A stretch of 64,000 bases of DNA. Origin: Schlesneria sp. DSM 10557. GTDB lineage: Bacteria > Planctomycetota > Planctomycetia > Planctomycetales > Planctomycetaceae. The stretch spans positions 1,116,001-1,180,000 of the forward strand of contig NZ_CP124747.1 of assembly GCF_041860085.1 (NCBI RefSeq). The letters run 5' to 3'. Below are positions 47,901-56,670 of the stretch, piece by piece (positions within the stretch are counted from its first letter, which is position 1; the number at the start of each line of letters is the position of its first letter). The notes below the pieces were generated by a model. It saw nothing but the letters and a program-made list of their open reading frames with translations. It had not been told where the DNA came from and did not search any database. Position numbers and translations under genes: made by a program.

Positions 47901-48632
47901 TCGATACTACTGCTGGACATTCATATGCCGGAGCTGGATGGCTTCCAGGTCGCCCGGGCCATTCGGGAACACGAGCAGCTGTCCCGAGACCGCCTGCCTA
48001 TCCTCGCACTCACCGCCCGCTTGACACCACAAATCCAGGACCAGTGCCTGGCCGCTGGGATGGAAGGCATGATTTCGAAACCCATGAAGGCTGACGATCT
48101 CTGGGCAGCCCTCAAAGCCCACGCGCGAATCCCAGCAAATGCTTCGGCGTCAGAGGCCAACCAGGTGCTTCCGGCGGAAACGCCAGTCTGTTTTGATGAT
48201 CAACCGCCGTCGAGTCACATCCCTCACAGACCGGGTACATTCGACGTGTCAACTCAGCCCCACGGTCGCCCGTTCAACGTAAATCTGATTGACTCGGCCA
48301 TGATTCTGTCAGTCTGTGGTGGAAGCCAGGAGATGCTCTCGGCACTGGTGCAGTCATTCCTGGAGAACTGCCCGCAACAGATGGAGCAGATCAAACGAGA
48401 AATGGCGGCGGGAAACTTGCTCGCTTTGCGCGAGGCCGCGCACCGACTCGCTGGCACGCTTCGTGCCTTCTCGCGTATCGCGGGCGACGAAGCAATTTCC
48501 CTTGAAGAAGCTGCGGAAGGGGGGGATCAGAAGGCTTCGCAAGTACGGGTCCACACGCTCGGGGAACTCTTGGAACAGCTTAAAGACCAGGTGACCCCTC
48601 TGACAATAGAGGCATTAAACGCGGGAAGTTGA
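44934..48632 (+). CDS. Hybrid sensor histidine kinase with three PAS domains, two receivers and HPt
   Basis: A 1232-residue membrane kinase. Order: four TM helices resembling DUF4118 (about 25-125), PAS 1 (about 150-270), PAS 2 (about 280-400), PAS 3 (about 403-525), HisKA with H561 (NVSHEIRTPMN), HATPase (about 665-790, with GDAGRLRQVLLNLIGNAIKF and GTGLGLAI), receiver 1 with D854, receiver 2 with D995, and HPt with H1170 (EAAHRLAGTLRAF). This BarA-like layout supports a His-Asp-His-Asp phosphorelay to a separate regulator, most likely the divergent NtrC-type protein. The TM bundle has little periplasmic loop, so the signal may be cytoplasmic or in the membrane. The ATG has a weak AGGA. Confidence 0.93.
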   Translation: MGSQFLRGAKGHSDSSGGSELDQETEQLRRRKLWAYVIALPGIFLAVLIRWQWISVLGERGLYSTLFPALMIAAYLGGFWPGIVATIVGAIATNYFIVNQLAEVELKSVGDSVAMLLFLTTGLVISLLSESLHRARRRIIQDERRRAAVSLEQTHKRFSHLLENSSDIMTLFSTDGTILYQTPSVTRVLGHLPDDRIGKNVFRDPIVHPEDLEAKRAFFQQMIERPRTPVIAEFRLRHREGQWRNIEAIGQNLSDEPGIEGLIVNYRDVTERKIADQAIRDREERWRSLVQLLPQLIWTTDGCGQSEYFSPQVGRYTGLSDEKLLEGEWLKTVHPDDLPTVVDRWNSAIGNLSPYDLEHRIRRRDGGYGWFKVRAVPVRNNAGVVDQWIASCTDITEFKELESELRRLNQRLELAVRGSNTAIWEVDVRNDRLDFENGSYINVWEQLGFHSSELREGRSSPMELVHTDDRPRVEQALQSFVCRDHEEFESEHRSRHRSGNYRWMLIRGIMIRDEVRHVKRFTGTSIDVSNLKETEQALREAKDAAESANRSKDEFLANVSHEIRTPMNAILGMTELVLESSLTESQRRLLQTVKSAGDNLLGILNDLLDFSKIEAGKLHLDATSFSLRQSIGDVVRLLATRAHSQGLEFVCDVDDGVPDHIIGDAGRLRQVLLNLIGNAIKFTPAGEVVVNITSNEAPPAQGKVRIEFFIRDTGIGISASKLEAIFRPFEQEDTSTTRKYGGTGLGLAITTFLVHEMGGSVSVDSEPSRGSTFRFDACFDLSDEVATADDVSPAEIEGRRVLVVDDNETNRIILENWLKRWRLDPCCVADGTSALQNLTSAAESERPFELVVLDRRMPVVDGVEVVRQIRNTAAIAHLPVILLTSGDPEESEHESNPVHVQARLTKPCQQPDLLHAIQGAFCQSTPPPSEPPSPNAPTLEPVTALNILVAEDNQFNAMLLEQLLLRNGHSVTIVPDGRQALDTALRENFSILLLDIHMPELDGFQVARAIREHEQLSRDRLPILALTARLTPQIQDQCLAAGMEGMISKPMKADDLWAALKAHARIPANASASEANQVLPAETPVCFDDQPPSSHIPHRPGTFDVSTQPHGRPFNVNLIDSAMILSVCGGSQEMLSALVQSFLENCPQQMEQIKREMAAGNLLALREAAHRLAGTLRAFSRIAGDEAISLEEAAEGGDQKASQVRVHTLGELLEQLKDQVTPLTIEALNAGS

Positions 48633-48764
48633 TTTACATCGTCGCCTTGTCGCTTTTCACCCTACTGCAAAAAGCAGGTTAAGTCGATACCCCTGCAAGT
48701 CTATGCCCCTCATCGACCGCGAGGAGCGCTAATCACTTCACGAGGCATCGCTAGCCGTTCGAAT

Positions 48765-49841
48765 TCAGGGGAGTGTCAGGAACGCAGCCGGTGGCAATTG
48801 CGGGGCGGTGGTGAAATTGGAAGGAAGGGTACCGGTCAGGCTATCCAAGAAGCTCACAATATCTTGCACTTCTTCTGACTTCAGCGTGATTCCTAACTGC
48901 ACCCTGGCCATAATCTGTACCGCCTCTGGCAGCGACCTGACGGATCCATCATGGAAATACGGAGGCGTCATCGCCACGTTCCGCAAAGGGGGGACCTTGA
49001 AAACGTAGAGATCCTCTTCCTTGTTCGTCAGAGTAAAACGCCCCTTGTCGATGGCAGGGCTTTTCGTCTCGCTCCAGTAATCACTCGTGATCCCGAATTT
49101 TTCATATGAAATTCCTCCCAGAAGTGCCCCTGAATGGCAGTCAGCGCAGCCAGACTTCTGGAACAATCGGAGACCTCGTAACTGGGGTGCATTCAGGGCG
49201 TTTTCGTCCCCTTTCAGGAAATCATCGAAACGAGCGGGGGTGACCAGCGTTCGTTCGTAGGCACCGATCGCGCGTCCCCAATTCGCTCTCGTAACGGGAC
49301 TCTTGTCATCAGGGAACGCGTTGCGAAAGAGATCAATGTATCCCGGAATCGCGTCGAGTCGCGAAATGACAACCTCGTCGGAAGGGTTGTGAAAACCAGG
49401 CCCCAGCAGAGCGGCTCCGGCCTGCTCTTCAACGGACGGAAACCGCCCGTCCCAATGAATTCGAAATTGGAGGGCGCTGTTCAGCACCGTCGGTGCGTTT
49501 CGGACAAACGGTTTATTTTCGGCTCCTCGTGACACTGGCAGACCGTCCGTTCCGTACAACGCCGGCTGGTGACAAATCATGCAACTGCGAACGCCATCGG
49601 ACGAAATCCGTGGGTCGAAGAACAACTTCTGTCCCAAGGCCACCTGCTCGGCCGCCACTCCTTCTAGGCGATTCGAATCGGATTTCGGCAACGGAGCGAA
49701 GACCTTCGAAGCTTCGTTCATGGTTTCCCTGGCCGAAACGGTTTCTTGAGCGGGCAGGATTCTCGCGATCCAGTCGGAGAGACCCCAGACAAGCACCGCG
49801 ATTCCACACACGACTCGGATTGGACGCAGATGACGGAACAT
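48765..49841 (-). CDS. Dihaem cytochrome c peroxidase (CCP/MauG family)
   Basis: A 358-residue periplasmic protein with a signal or anchor helix (VVCGIAVLVWGLSDWIARIL). Two haem c motifs, CMICH (about 87-91) and CADCH (about 232-236), and the late segment TPPYFHDGSVRSL place it in the CCP/MauG family, which reduces hydrogen peroxide or oxidises proteins. The segment LGQKLFFDPRIS is family-typical. AGGAG lies 7 nt before ATG 49841. It converges with the hybrid kinase and has no partner in view. Confidence 0.92.
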   Translation of the reverse strand: MFRHLRPIRVVCGIAVLVWGLSDWIARILPAQETVSARETMNEASKVFAPLPKSDSNRLEGVAAEQVALGQKLFFDPRISSDGVRSCMICHQPALYGTDGLPVSRGAENKPFVRNAPTVLNSALQFRIHWDGRFPSVEEQAGAALLGPGFHNPSDEVVISRLDAIPGYIDLFRNAFPDDKSPVTRANWGRAIGAYERTLVTPARFDDFLKGDENALNAPQLRGLRLFQKSGCADCHSGALLGGISYEKFGITSDYWSETKSPAIDKGRFTLTNKEEDLYVFKVPPLRNVAMTPPYFHDGSVRSLPEAVQIMARVQLGITLKSEEVQDIVSFLDSLTGTLPSNFTTAPQLPPAAFLTLP

Positions 49842-50241
49842 CAAACATCTCCTGAACGGGATTTATGAGAGAGCAGCTTCGCCGGGACCAACGGCGTCAC
49901 CAGGACGACGTCGTTGCGAGCGATCTCGGTCCATGAAATTTCGGCCGGATCAACTTGAGAATCGCCGCAGCGGAAACGCAAACCGGATGCCGATGCCTGA
50001 ACGCCGACGAACAATTCAGAAAGCCGCTCTTTACGAGAAACAACGTTTTCGTTTTCTGCTCAACGGGCTCATCCGCCAGGAAGTTTCAAGAGCGACCGAC
50101 TAGAAATTGAGCCGGCGGGCAAGAAAATAGGCGTCCACCCGGGTCGTCGGTGATTTTGGAATGGCGCGTCAGGTAGCAGCAGCCAATAGTCGAAGGTCAT
50201 TAGGCTAACGGATTGCACCACAGCCCCTTGGAACGGCATCC
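49842..50241. other. Spacer between queC and the peroxidase gene
   Basis: About 400 bases with no recognisable gene. It carries a -24/-12-like string on the minus strand (CGGCAT and TTGC, about 49978-49992) with a changed first base; this is weak. No terminator with a T-tract was found for queC. Confidence 0.35.
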
Positions 50242-50937
50242 TCACTGATATCTCGCGGGATCTTTCAGACCGGCGTCCGCGAAACCTTTCAAACGCAGTT
50301 GGCACGAGTCGCAGTGCCCGCACGAGCGGCCCTGCGGATCCGGGTCATAACAACTGTGGGTGAGACTGTAGTCTACCCCCAGTTCAAGCCCCTTCCGAAT
50401 GATATCGGCCTTGGTCAGAGTGAGAAGCGGCGCATGGACCGTCCATTTTCCGGTCCCTTCCACTCCCGATTTCGTCGCCAGGTTGGCAAGTGTTTCAAAC
50501 GCAGCGATGAACTCAGGACGGCAATCGGGATAACCACTATAGTCGACCGCGTTGACTCCCACGAACAGATCGGAGGCCCCCAGAACCTCTGCCCAGCCGA
50601 GCGCCACAGAGAGGAAGATCGTGTTTCTGGCGGGAACGTAGGTAATCGGAATTCCATCCGACATCTCGTTGTCCGAGCGGTCTTTGGGGACCGCAATCTC
50701 GTCGGTAAGAGCGGATCCCCCGAACGCGCGCAGGTCCAGCGGAACTGTGATATGCCGTTTGACTCCGGCAGCAGAGCAGACCCGGTTGGCGGCTTCGAGC
50801 TCGAACCGGTGTCGCTGACCGTAATCGAAGCTCATCGCGTAAAGTTCAAATCCAGAGCTGGCAGCAATTGCCAGAATGGTCGCCGAATCCAGCCCACCAC
50901 TCACCAGAACAACAGCTTTTCGCGGAACATCAACCAT
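50242..50937 (-). CDS. queC: 7-cyano-7-deazaguanine synthase QueC
   Basis: ATP-dependent enzyme that converts 7-carboxy-7-deazaguanine to preQ0, on the way to queuosine in tRNA. The PP-loop SGGLDSAT is near residue 13, followed by the family pieces [20 protein letters not shown] and [18 protein letters not shown]. Near the C-terminus four Cys ([18 protein letters not shown]) bind zinc. Length 231 residues, normal. queD, queE and queF are not in the window. A preQ1 riboswitch was looked for upstream and not found. Confidence 0.96.
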   Translation of the reverse strand: MVDVPRKAVVLVSGGLDSATILAIAASSGFELYAMSFDYGQRHRFELEAANRVCSAAGVKRHITVPLDLRAFGGSALTDEIAVPKDRSDNEMSDGIPITYVPARNTIFLSVALGWAEVLGASDLFVGVNAVDYSGYPDCRPEFIAAFETLANLATKSGVEGTGKWTVHAPLLTLTKADIIRKGLELGVDYSLTHSCYDPDPQGRSCGHCDSCQLRLKGFADAGLKDPARYQ

Positions 50938-51365
50938 TTTATTTGTTACTCATTGTCAGCAGCGACCTCACTAAGCGGTGATTAAAGGAGTACAGAGTTG
51001 CTGCGCCAAGCGTACAAGAGCACCTCACCGAGCGAGCACCCGACGGGGAAGTGAATTCCTCGAGGACTTTCACCAGGAAGCAGTGAGTCCACTGCGAAGC
51101 CCGCCACCGCAACACGCCCAGACACCGCAGTCACCCCATCAGCACCATCCAACCCGCATTAACGAGCGCAAACGCCCGGGTTCAACCGAGTGGCGGTGTT
51201 GTTGACTCTCTCCTTTACGTCAGCAGTGAATTCGCCTGCCCAAGTGCTCCCAAGGGGGTGGGAACAGGATGCAGGATCAGGAACCCATCTTGACCTGAAG
51301 TTTGCGATTCGCATATACGACCGCCCGTTCCTGGTAAGATCATTCTGGAATAAAAAACGCTCCGT
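50938..51365. other. Divergent spacer between queC and the LptF/G gene
   Basis: A 428-bp region between divergent starts. The right part holds a candidate sigma-70 promoter for the permease gene. No gene or riboswitch was recognised in the rest. Confidence 0.4.
51290..51319 (+). promoter_or_regulatory. Candidate sigma-70 type promoter
   Basis: TTGACC (51290-51295), an 18-bp spacer and TATACG (51314-51319) lie 47 bp before the LptF/G start. The -35 differs from consensus at one base and the -10 at two, so it is only plausible. Confidence 0.33.
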
Positions 51366-52547
51366 ATGCGACAGGTTGAACGCTACGTTATGGTGGAATT
51401 GCTCCGCGTATTTGGCGGATTGATCACCATTTCGACGTTGCTGCTGGTCTTTGTGGGCGTTTTCGGCGAAGCGCGGAAGTTTGACTTGGGAATCTGGCAG
51501 GTCCTTCAGATCATGCCGTATGTCATTCCCAGCTTGATGCCTTACACCATTCCTGCGACGCTTTTGTTGTCGGTCTGCGTGGTCTACGGTCGCATGGCAG
51601 GTGACAACGAGATCATCGCGGTCCGCGCGGCGGGCATCCACATTATGCACCTGATGTGGCCATCGTTCTTTATTGCAGGTGTCCTCAGCATCGTCGCACT
51701 ATTCCTTACGGATCAGATCATTCCGTGGGCCTTCGGAAACATTGAACGAATCGTCGCAATGGCGATCGAAGACATCATTTTCGACAAGCTCAGAACAGAG
51801 AATCAGATCAACGACAAGGACCATGGAATCTCGATCAACGTGACCGGTGTCCGTGGTCGTACGCTGATCCACCCCACGATCCGTTACACCCCGCCGGGTG
51901 GCGAATCACTCATCATGCAAGCCAAAGAGGCTCAAATCGAATTCGATGTGAAGAACAAGAAATTCTATTTGAGCCTGTGGGGGATGCAGGGGAATCTCGG
52001 CAGCAAAAACACCACGTTGTTCGTCTACCATGATCGAATTCCGCAGCAGCTCCCCAGTCGCGGGGAATCCGCCGGAAACCGCGTGCTGAGGACGCAGGAT
52101 CTGGTGACGAAGATCGACGAAATGCACCGCCTGCGGAACGACACCCGCCGGATTCAGGCGATTGAGGTCGCCTTCGCTTATTCTCGTGGTGATTTTGACA
52201 GTCTGAACAGCATCAACTTTCAGCGTCATCAACGAAGATTAGATTCTGCAATGAACACGATTCATGGAATGCGAACCGAATACTATAACCGGTTCGCAAT
52301 GTCCGTCAGCTGTCTGTTCTTCGTACTGCTGGGAAGCCCCTTCGCAATTCTGATGGCGAAAAAGCAGTTTCTTACCTGCTTCCTGTTCTGCTTCCTGCCC
52401 ATTTTGACCGTCTATTATCCGATCTCGATGATGACGCAGAACATGGCGAAAAGCGGTCAGATCGACCCCATCTGGTCTGCCTGGATGGCCAACCTGACCT
52501 TGCTGCTGGCAGGGCTCTATTTCATTCGTCGGGTGATGATGAACTGA
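51366..52547 (+). CDS. LptF/LptG family permease
   Basis: A 393-residue YjgP/YjgQ-type permease. Three TM helices in the first 125 residues (LLRVFGGLITISTLLLVFVGVF, VIPSLMPYTIPATLLLSVCVVYGRM, and LMWPSFFIAGVLSIVALFL), a periplasmic beta-jellyroll region (about 140-285), then three TM helices at the end. The conserved cytoplasmic segment YGRMAGDNEIIAVRAAGI is family-typical. LptF and LptG normally act together with LptB to move lipopolysaccharide; only one such gene is in the window, so its partner must be elsewhere or it works as a homodimer. Confidence 0.88.
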   Translation: MRQVERYVMVELLRVFGGLITISTLLLVFVGVFGEARKFDLGIWQVLQIMPYVIPSLMPYTIPATLLLSVCVVYGRMAGDNEIIAVRAAGIHIMHLMWPSFFIAGVLSIVALFLTDQIIPWAFGNIERIVAMAIEDIIFDKLRTENQINDKDHGISINVTGVRGRTLIHPTIRYTPPGGESLIMQAKEAQIEFDVKNKKFYLSLWGMQGNLGSKNTTLFVYHDRIPQQLPSRGESAGNRVLRTQDLVTKIDEMHRLRNDTRRIQAIEVAFAYSRGDFDSLNSINFQRHQRRLDSAMNTIHGMRTEYYNRFAMSVSCLFFVLLGSPFAILMAKKQFLTCFLFCFLPILTVYYPISMMTQNMAKSGQIDPIWSAWMANLTLLLAGLYFIRRVMMN

Positions 52548-52576
52548 CGTCGGACCAGTCTTTATCGGGTGGGGGC

Positions 52577-52595
52577 ACAGACGCACCAAGTCTGT
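52577..52595 (+). terminator. Short hairpin after the LptF/G gene
   Basis: ACAGAC (52577-52582) and GTCTGT (52590-52595) form a 6-bp stem with a 7-nt loop, 29 bp past the stop in a convergent spacer. Only two further T follow, so termination would be weak. Confidence 0.35.
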
Positions 52596-52723
52596 TTCAC
52601 GGATCAGGTGGTCAATCTGCGCCTGCGAGCGTCTGAGCAGCGCAATTTTGCGGGCAAACAAACTTCCGTCCGGTCTTTCCCGCGGTGTGAGGACCCTGGG
52701 ACTTCAGTTTACGCCACCACTGG

Positions 52724-53830
52724 TCAAGGCTGATACGGCGAAAATGGCATGTTGAAGGTCTCTGCGACCGGACGATAGGTGACTTTGCCTGCATGGAGAT
52801 TGATCGCGTTAGCGAATCCCGGATCAGCGGCCGCCGCCCCAGCAAGCCCTAGTTTGGCAAGACGTTCAACGTAGGGAAGCGTCACATTGCACAACGCGTG
52901 GGTGCTGGTCCTTCCGACGGCCCCCGGCATGTTCGTGACACAGTAATGGACGATGCCATCGACCACATACGTTGGCTCGGAATGCGTGGTGGGGCGGGAG
53001 GTCTCGACACAGCCTCCCTGGTCGACGGCGACGTCAATGATGACCGCACCGGGCTTCATCAATTTCAGGTCTTCACGAGTGACCAGTCGTGGAGCACGGG
53101 CACCTTCCACCAGCACGGCACCAATCACCAGGTCAGCCAGTTGCAGTTGCTCACGAATGTTATGACGGTCACTGAAGACGGTATTCACATTTGAGGGCAT
53201 GATGTCTTCGAGATAGCGAAGTCGATCGACGTTCACGTCCAGGATGACGACATCTGCCTGAAACCCGGCGGCAATGCGGGCCGCATTCTTACCCACGACC
53301 CCACCGCCGAGAATCGCGATATGCGCAGGAGCCACTCCCGGAACCCCCGCCAGCAAAATGCCGCGGCCTAACTGCGGGCGCTCGAGATACTTCGCCCCCT
53401 CCTGGATACTCATTCGACCAGCGACTTCGCTCATCGGAGTCAGGCAGGGGAGATCCCCCCTGGGACCGCGTAGCGTCTCGTAGGCAATGGCCGTTACTCC
53501 ACGAGCCAGCACATTCCTCGTCAATTCCTCACTGGCCGCAAAGTGGAAATAGGTGAAGACAAGTTGTCCCGAGCGCAGCAGAGGCCATTCCTGAGGCTGC
53601 GGCTCTTTGACCTTCACGACCAGTTCTGAAGATCCCCACACCTCGGCGGCTGTCGCCACGATGCGTGCGCCGTTGGCGGCGTACATTTCGTCAGTCAACC
53701 CACTTCCGGATCCCGCTCCGGTTTCGATCAGAACCTCGTGCCCGGCTTTCGTCAGCTCCTCAACTCCCACCGGGAGCATTGCGACACGATATTCATCCAG
53801 CTTGACTTCTCGCGGAACGCCAATTCGCAT
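52724..53830 (-). CDS. ald: Alanine dehydrogenase
   Basis: NAD-dependent oxidative deamination of L-alanine to pyruvate and ammonia. The N-terminus RIGVPREVKLDEYRVAM, the substrate-loop region TYFHFAASEEL, the Rossmann loop ILGGGVVGKNAARIAAGF and the segment GGCVETSRPTTHSEPTYVVDGIVHY all fit. ATG 53830 is preferred: on the minus strand GGAG lies 8 nt upstream, whereas the Met two codons earlier is too close to it. It begins 14 bp after the stop of the disordered repeat protein on the same strand, so the two are likely co-transcribed, although no functional link is obvious. Confidence 0.95.
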   Translation of the reverse strand: MRIGVPREVKLDEYRVAMLPVGVEELTKAGHEVLIETGAGSGSGLTDEMYAANGARIVATAAEVWGSSELVVKVKEPQPQEWPLLRSGQLVFTYFHFAASEELTRNVLARGVTAIAYETLRGPRGDLPCLTPMSEVAGRMSIQEGAKYLERPQLGRGILLAGVPGVAPAHIAILGGGVVGKNAARIAAGFQADVVILDVNVDRLRYLEDIMPSNVNTVFSDRHNIREQLQLADLVIGAVLVEGARAPRLVTREDLKLMKPGAVIIDVAVDQGGCVETSRPTTHSEPTYVVDGIVHYCVTNMPGAVGRTSTHALCNVTLPYVERLAKLGLAGAAAADPGFANAINLHAGKVTYRPVAETFNMPFSPYQP

Positions 53831-53844
53831 CGCCATGACTCCAC

Positions 53845-56211
53845 TTAAGCGGGATTAACTCGAAGCATCGCCCTGATCAACCACAGTCCACCGATCATCA
53901 TGACAACGCCGACAACTCCCATGGTTGAGGCCGCAGTTTTTTGGGGTAGATTGAACATCTGAGCGAATCGCTGTACGGGCCCATTTGCCATCACCGATCG
54001 ACTAATCGCCGCCTGATCATCCTCAAACGTGGTTACCTGCCTTTTGAGGGCCGTCTTGCCAGACGCCTTCGCAACGACTGCGGCTGTTTTTCCTCCGGTC
54101 TTCACGGTTGCCGGAACTGCACTCTTTGATATCGAATCACGACTCGATTGCATACCCACCTTCGTAGCTTTGACGGGCACAGATCGACTTTGTGATGTCG
54201 GTTCCGTTTGATCAATTCCGGGAGGCAGAGGAGCAACACTTGCCGCCGACTCTACCCGTTCTGGCTGCGTCAGGGACGCCGACGGAGATGCACTGGCGCT
54301 TTCGTTCCCCTTCGTCACCTTTTTGCGAAGCCGAAGCGGAGGCTGGTCTGCGGGGAATTTCGCGCTGTCAGTGTCGGGAGCGTTCGGCAAGTCGATGATC
54401 GAGGGCGACGGTCCCGACGGGATCATGTCCGCATCGTCGTCAGAATTCTTGTAAGCCTCACCCTTCGGATCTTTCGAAGTTGCCGTTTCAATCAATGGCT
54501 TTGCTTCCACTTCTGACGAAACAGGAATCACATCTGCGGCACGATCGTAGGACTTGCGCAGCTTGAGCGAAGTACGAGGAGTCGATACTGGAGAACGGGC
54601 CAGTTCCACGACCGCAGGAGCAGTTGCGCGTTCCATCGCGGCTGACTCACCGGTCTCGTGTGACGTCGTTACGGGTTCTCCGGGATTGAACTTCGATTTG
54701 GCCTCCAGACGTCGTCGCAGCTCGTAGACCTGTTCGACCGGGAATCCGTTTGCCGGCAGCTCTTTTGCAGATGGGTACTGCTGGGCCGACTCCGAACTTG
54801 AGTGCGAGGCATCCGACACTTGCGCCGTTTTTTCCAGATAGCGTGATCTCAGTTTCAGCCCGGCAGAATGCTTTGGATTGTCAACGTCCTGGGGTTCCTC
54901 AACGGACAACTGCTCAGGAGCAAACGCTACTGACTCATCTGAAGTTGGCATGTCCAGACCCGCAGAATCCTCATCTGCTGCCGAACTCTCCTGCGAACTT
55001 GTCACGGCAGGAGTTTGACTCGAAGGCGCCTGGTACCGCGAGCGGAGTTTCAGTCCACCCGTACTTGCCTCCGTTGGGAGTGAACTCAACGAAGCGGCTA
55101 AAGCATCCTCCTCAATATCAACTTGATCCGTGTCGAAGTTTACGCCCGCATCTTGGGAGGGAGCGACGATCGGCCGCTCCTTGCTTGACGTGACTTCCGC
55201 AAGATCCTCGACAGATTCAGAGAGGGTGTCCGTGCTGATGTCGCGTTGTCGTTCTCGCAGTTTTAGAGGAGGTCCACTGACTTCTGGCATTCCGGTCAAG
55301 TTGCCTGTGTCCAGCGAACCGTCCGTGCGATCGCCCGAGAAGCTTGACGCAATCGGGCCTGCGGCTTGGGCAGCCTCTCCAACGGATGCCACGTCCAAAG
55401 CAGGATCGTCAACGCTCGGCGGAGCCTCAGTTGGGGGTCCTTCCGGTGAGAACGTGCTGGAAGCGACATCGAACACGGGATCCCATGCCGCGTTCTCACC
55501 GTGTCCTGTTGAGGTATTTGCCGTAGCAGGATTAGCCAGCTCGGAAGATTCGGACCGCCCTGTGAAGGAATCCGTTGTGTCAGCCCCCTTCAAGGCACGT
55601 ACGGGTTGCTCGAGATTCGCAACAGAGGAGGGAATCCCGGACTTCCTGGCAACGGATTGAGTTTTCTCCGCAGAGGAAAGAGCGGTCTGCGAGCCAGCCT
55701 TGCGTTTCGTTTCTGCGACTTCGCCTGGGGCGCTGCCGCCCCCCACTTTGGCATGTTGACCGTTCTTTCCGCCTGGCGGGGTGGCGGGCAGCGATTTAGC
55801 GAGCATCTCAGGAGTCGTCCCCTGTCGCTTCAGCCTTTCGCTGCGGAGCGAGCGAAGTTCGCTGACGTAATTCGCCGTTGCCGTGGGGGAAACATCAGGA
55901 GCACACTGAACCAGCTTCGCGGAAGACTCCGAAATGCTCGCGGCCCGGTCTGCCATGTAGATCGCGCGGTCGATTTCACCACGATCGGCATGCGCCTTCG
56001 CTTCGGCCAGCAACTTGCGAATCGCATTGTTGAAGTCACGAGCCTGTCTCGTCTCCGCCGTTTCGACGGTCTTCTTACGACTCGAGAGTGGCCAGTCGGC
56101 TCGCAGGTCCATCGATTCGGCCGCAACCAGGGAAATCGATGTCAGACCTGCGATCGCTCCGCATCGAAGACGGCGAGCCCACAACACATACTTTGAATGA
56201 TGTTCAACCAT
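53845..56211 (-). CDS. Disordered protein with repeated L[KR]LR motifs and terminal TM segment
   Basis: A 788-residue protein without a recognised family. An N-terminal hydrophobic stretch (LRCGAIAGLTSISLVAA) could be a signal or anchor. A TPR-like pair of helices (AKAHADRGEIDRAIYMADRAASI) follows. The middle 550 residues are Ser/Pro/Glu/Ala-rich and probably disordered, and carry six short basic motifs: LKLRERQR, LKLRSRY, LKLRSRY, YELRRRL, LKLRKSY and LRLRKK, spaced 46-77 residues apart. A C-terminal TM helix (MGVVGVVMMIGGLWLIRAML) ends the protein. A scaffold or envelope tether is a guess. Coordinates start at the Met before VEHHSKYV; a longer frame exists. Confidence 0.75.
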   Translation of the reverse strand: MVEHHSKYVLWARRLRCGAIAGLTSISLVAAESMDLRADWPLSSRKKTVETAETRQARDFNNAIRKLLAEAKAHADRGEIDRAIYMADRAASISESSAKLVQCAPDVSPTATANYVSELRSLRSERLKRQGTTPEMLAKSLPATPPGGKNGQHAKVGGGSAPGEVAETKRKAGSQTALSSAEKTQSVARKSGIPSSVANLEQPVRALKGADTTDSFTGRSESSELANPATANTSTGHGENAAWDPVFDVASSTFSPEGPPTEAPPSVDDPALDVASVGEAAQAAGPIASSFSGDRTDGSLDTGNLTGMPEVSGPPLKLRERQRDISTDTLSESVEDLAEVTSSKERPIVAPSQDAGVNFDTDQVDIEEDALAASLSSLPTEASTGGLKLRSRYQAPSSQTPAVTSSQESSAADEDSAGLDMPTSDESVAFAPEQLSVEEPQDVDNPKHSAGLKLRSRYLEKTAQVSDASHSSSESAQQYPSAKELPANGFPVEQVYELRRRLEAKSKFNPGEPVTTSHETGESAAMERATAPAVVELARSPVSTPRTSLKLRKSYDRAADVIPVSSEVEAKPLIETATSKDPKGEAYKNSDDDADMIPSGPSPSIIDLPNAPDTDSAKFPADQPPLRLRKKVTKGNESASASPSASLTQPERVESAASVAPLPPGIDQTEPTSQSRSVPVKATKVGMQSSRDSISKSAVPATVKTGGKTAAVVAKASGKTALKRQVTTFEDDQAAISRSVMANGPVQRFAQMFNLPQKTAASTMGVVGVVMMIGGLWLIRAMLRVNPA

Positions 56212-56670
56212 TCGCGCATCCTTTGGTGAACGCGAACACACGGAAGACCTGGAATGTGTCTCACACCCCAGCACATCTTTCGGATCGGTTACACCAAACG
56301 AAACGCTTCACCCGGTTGAGGTGACTTTGGGGACTTTGGCAATAAGTCCGGCGCCGAATCATACATGAATTCCCCAGCTTAACTCTGGCGGATTCGGTGA
56401 ATCTCCAGCAGCGTCGGGCCAACGGCAGAAGTTTCCTGTACGGCCCCTCCACTCGTGAGCCGCAGAACTCATCCGTGACTGCAGCCTCGTCCCATGCCAA
56501 ACAGCCTGGGTGCGTCGCAGAGCTCTTGCCATTCCGCAAAAATCGCTCAGGCTGGACACGCGCCTCATGGGCACGCCCCGGTAGTTATCGAGAGAGAGAG
56601 ATCACGCCCGTGTGCAGTAGTTGCCGAATTCACTTCGACAAGTCTCCTCTGCTTGAGCGGACCTGCTGCT
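56212..56670. other. Spacer upstream of the disordered protein gene
   Basis: About 460 bases between the hisD stop and the next start on the minus strand. No hairpin with T-tract for hisD, no promoter pair and no gene was recognised. Confidence 0.35.

Noticed and set aside
49978-49992. Sigma-54-like element upstream of the dihaem peroxidase gene
   Set aside because: The -24 reads CGGCAT, not TGGCAT, and with eight fixed bases such matches are expected by chance.
50938-51010. PreQ1 riboswitch upstream of queC
   Set aside because: No conserved loop or ACCCTC-type tail was found in the leader.
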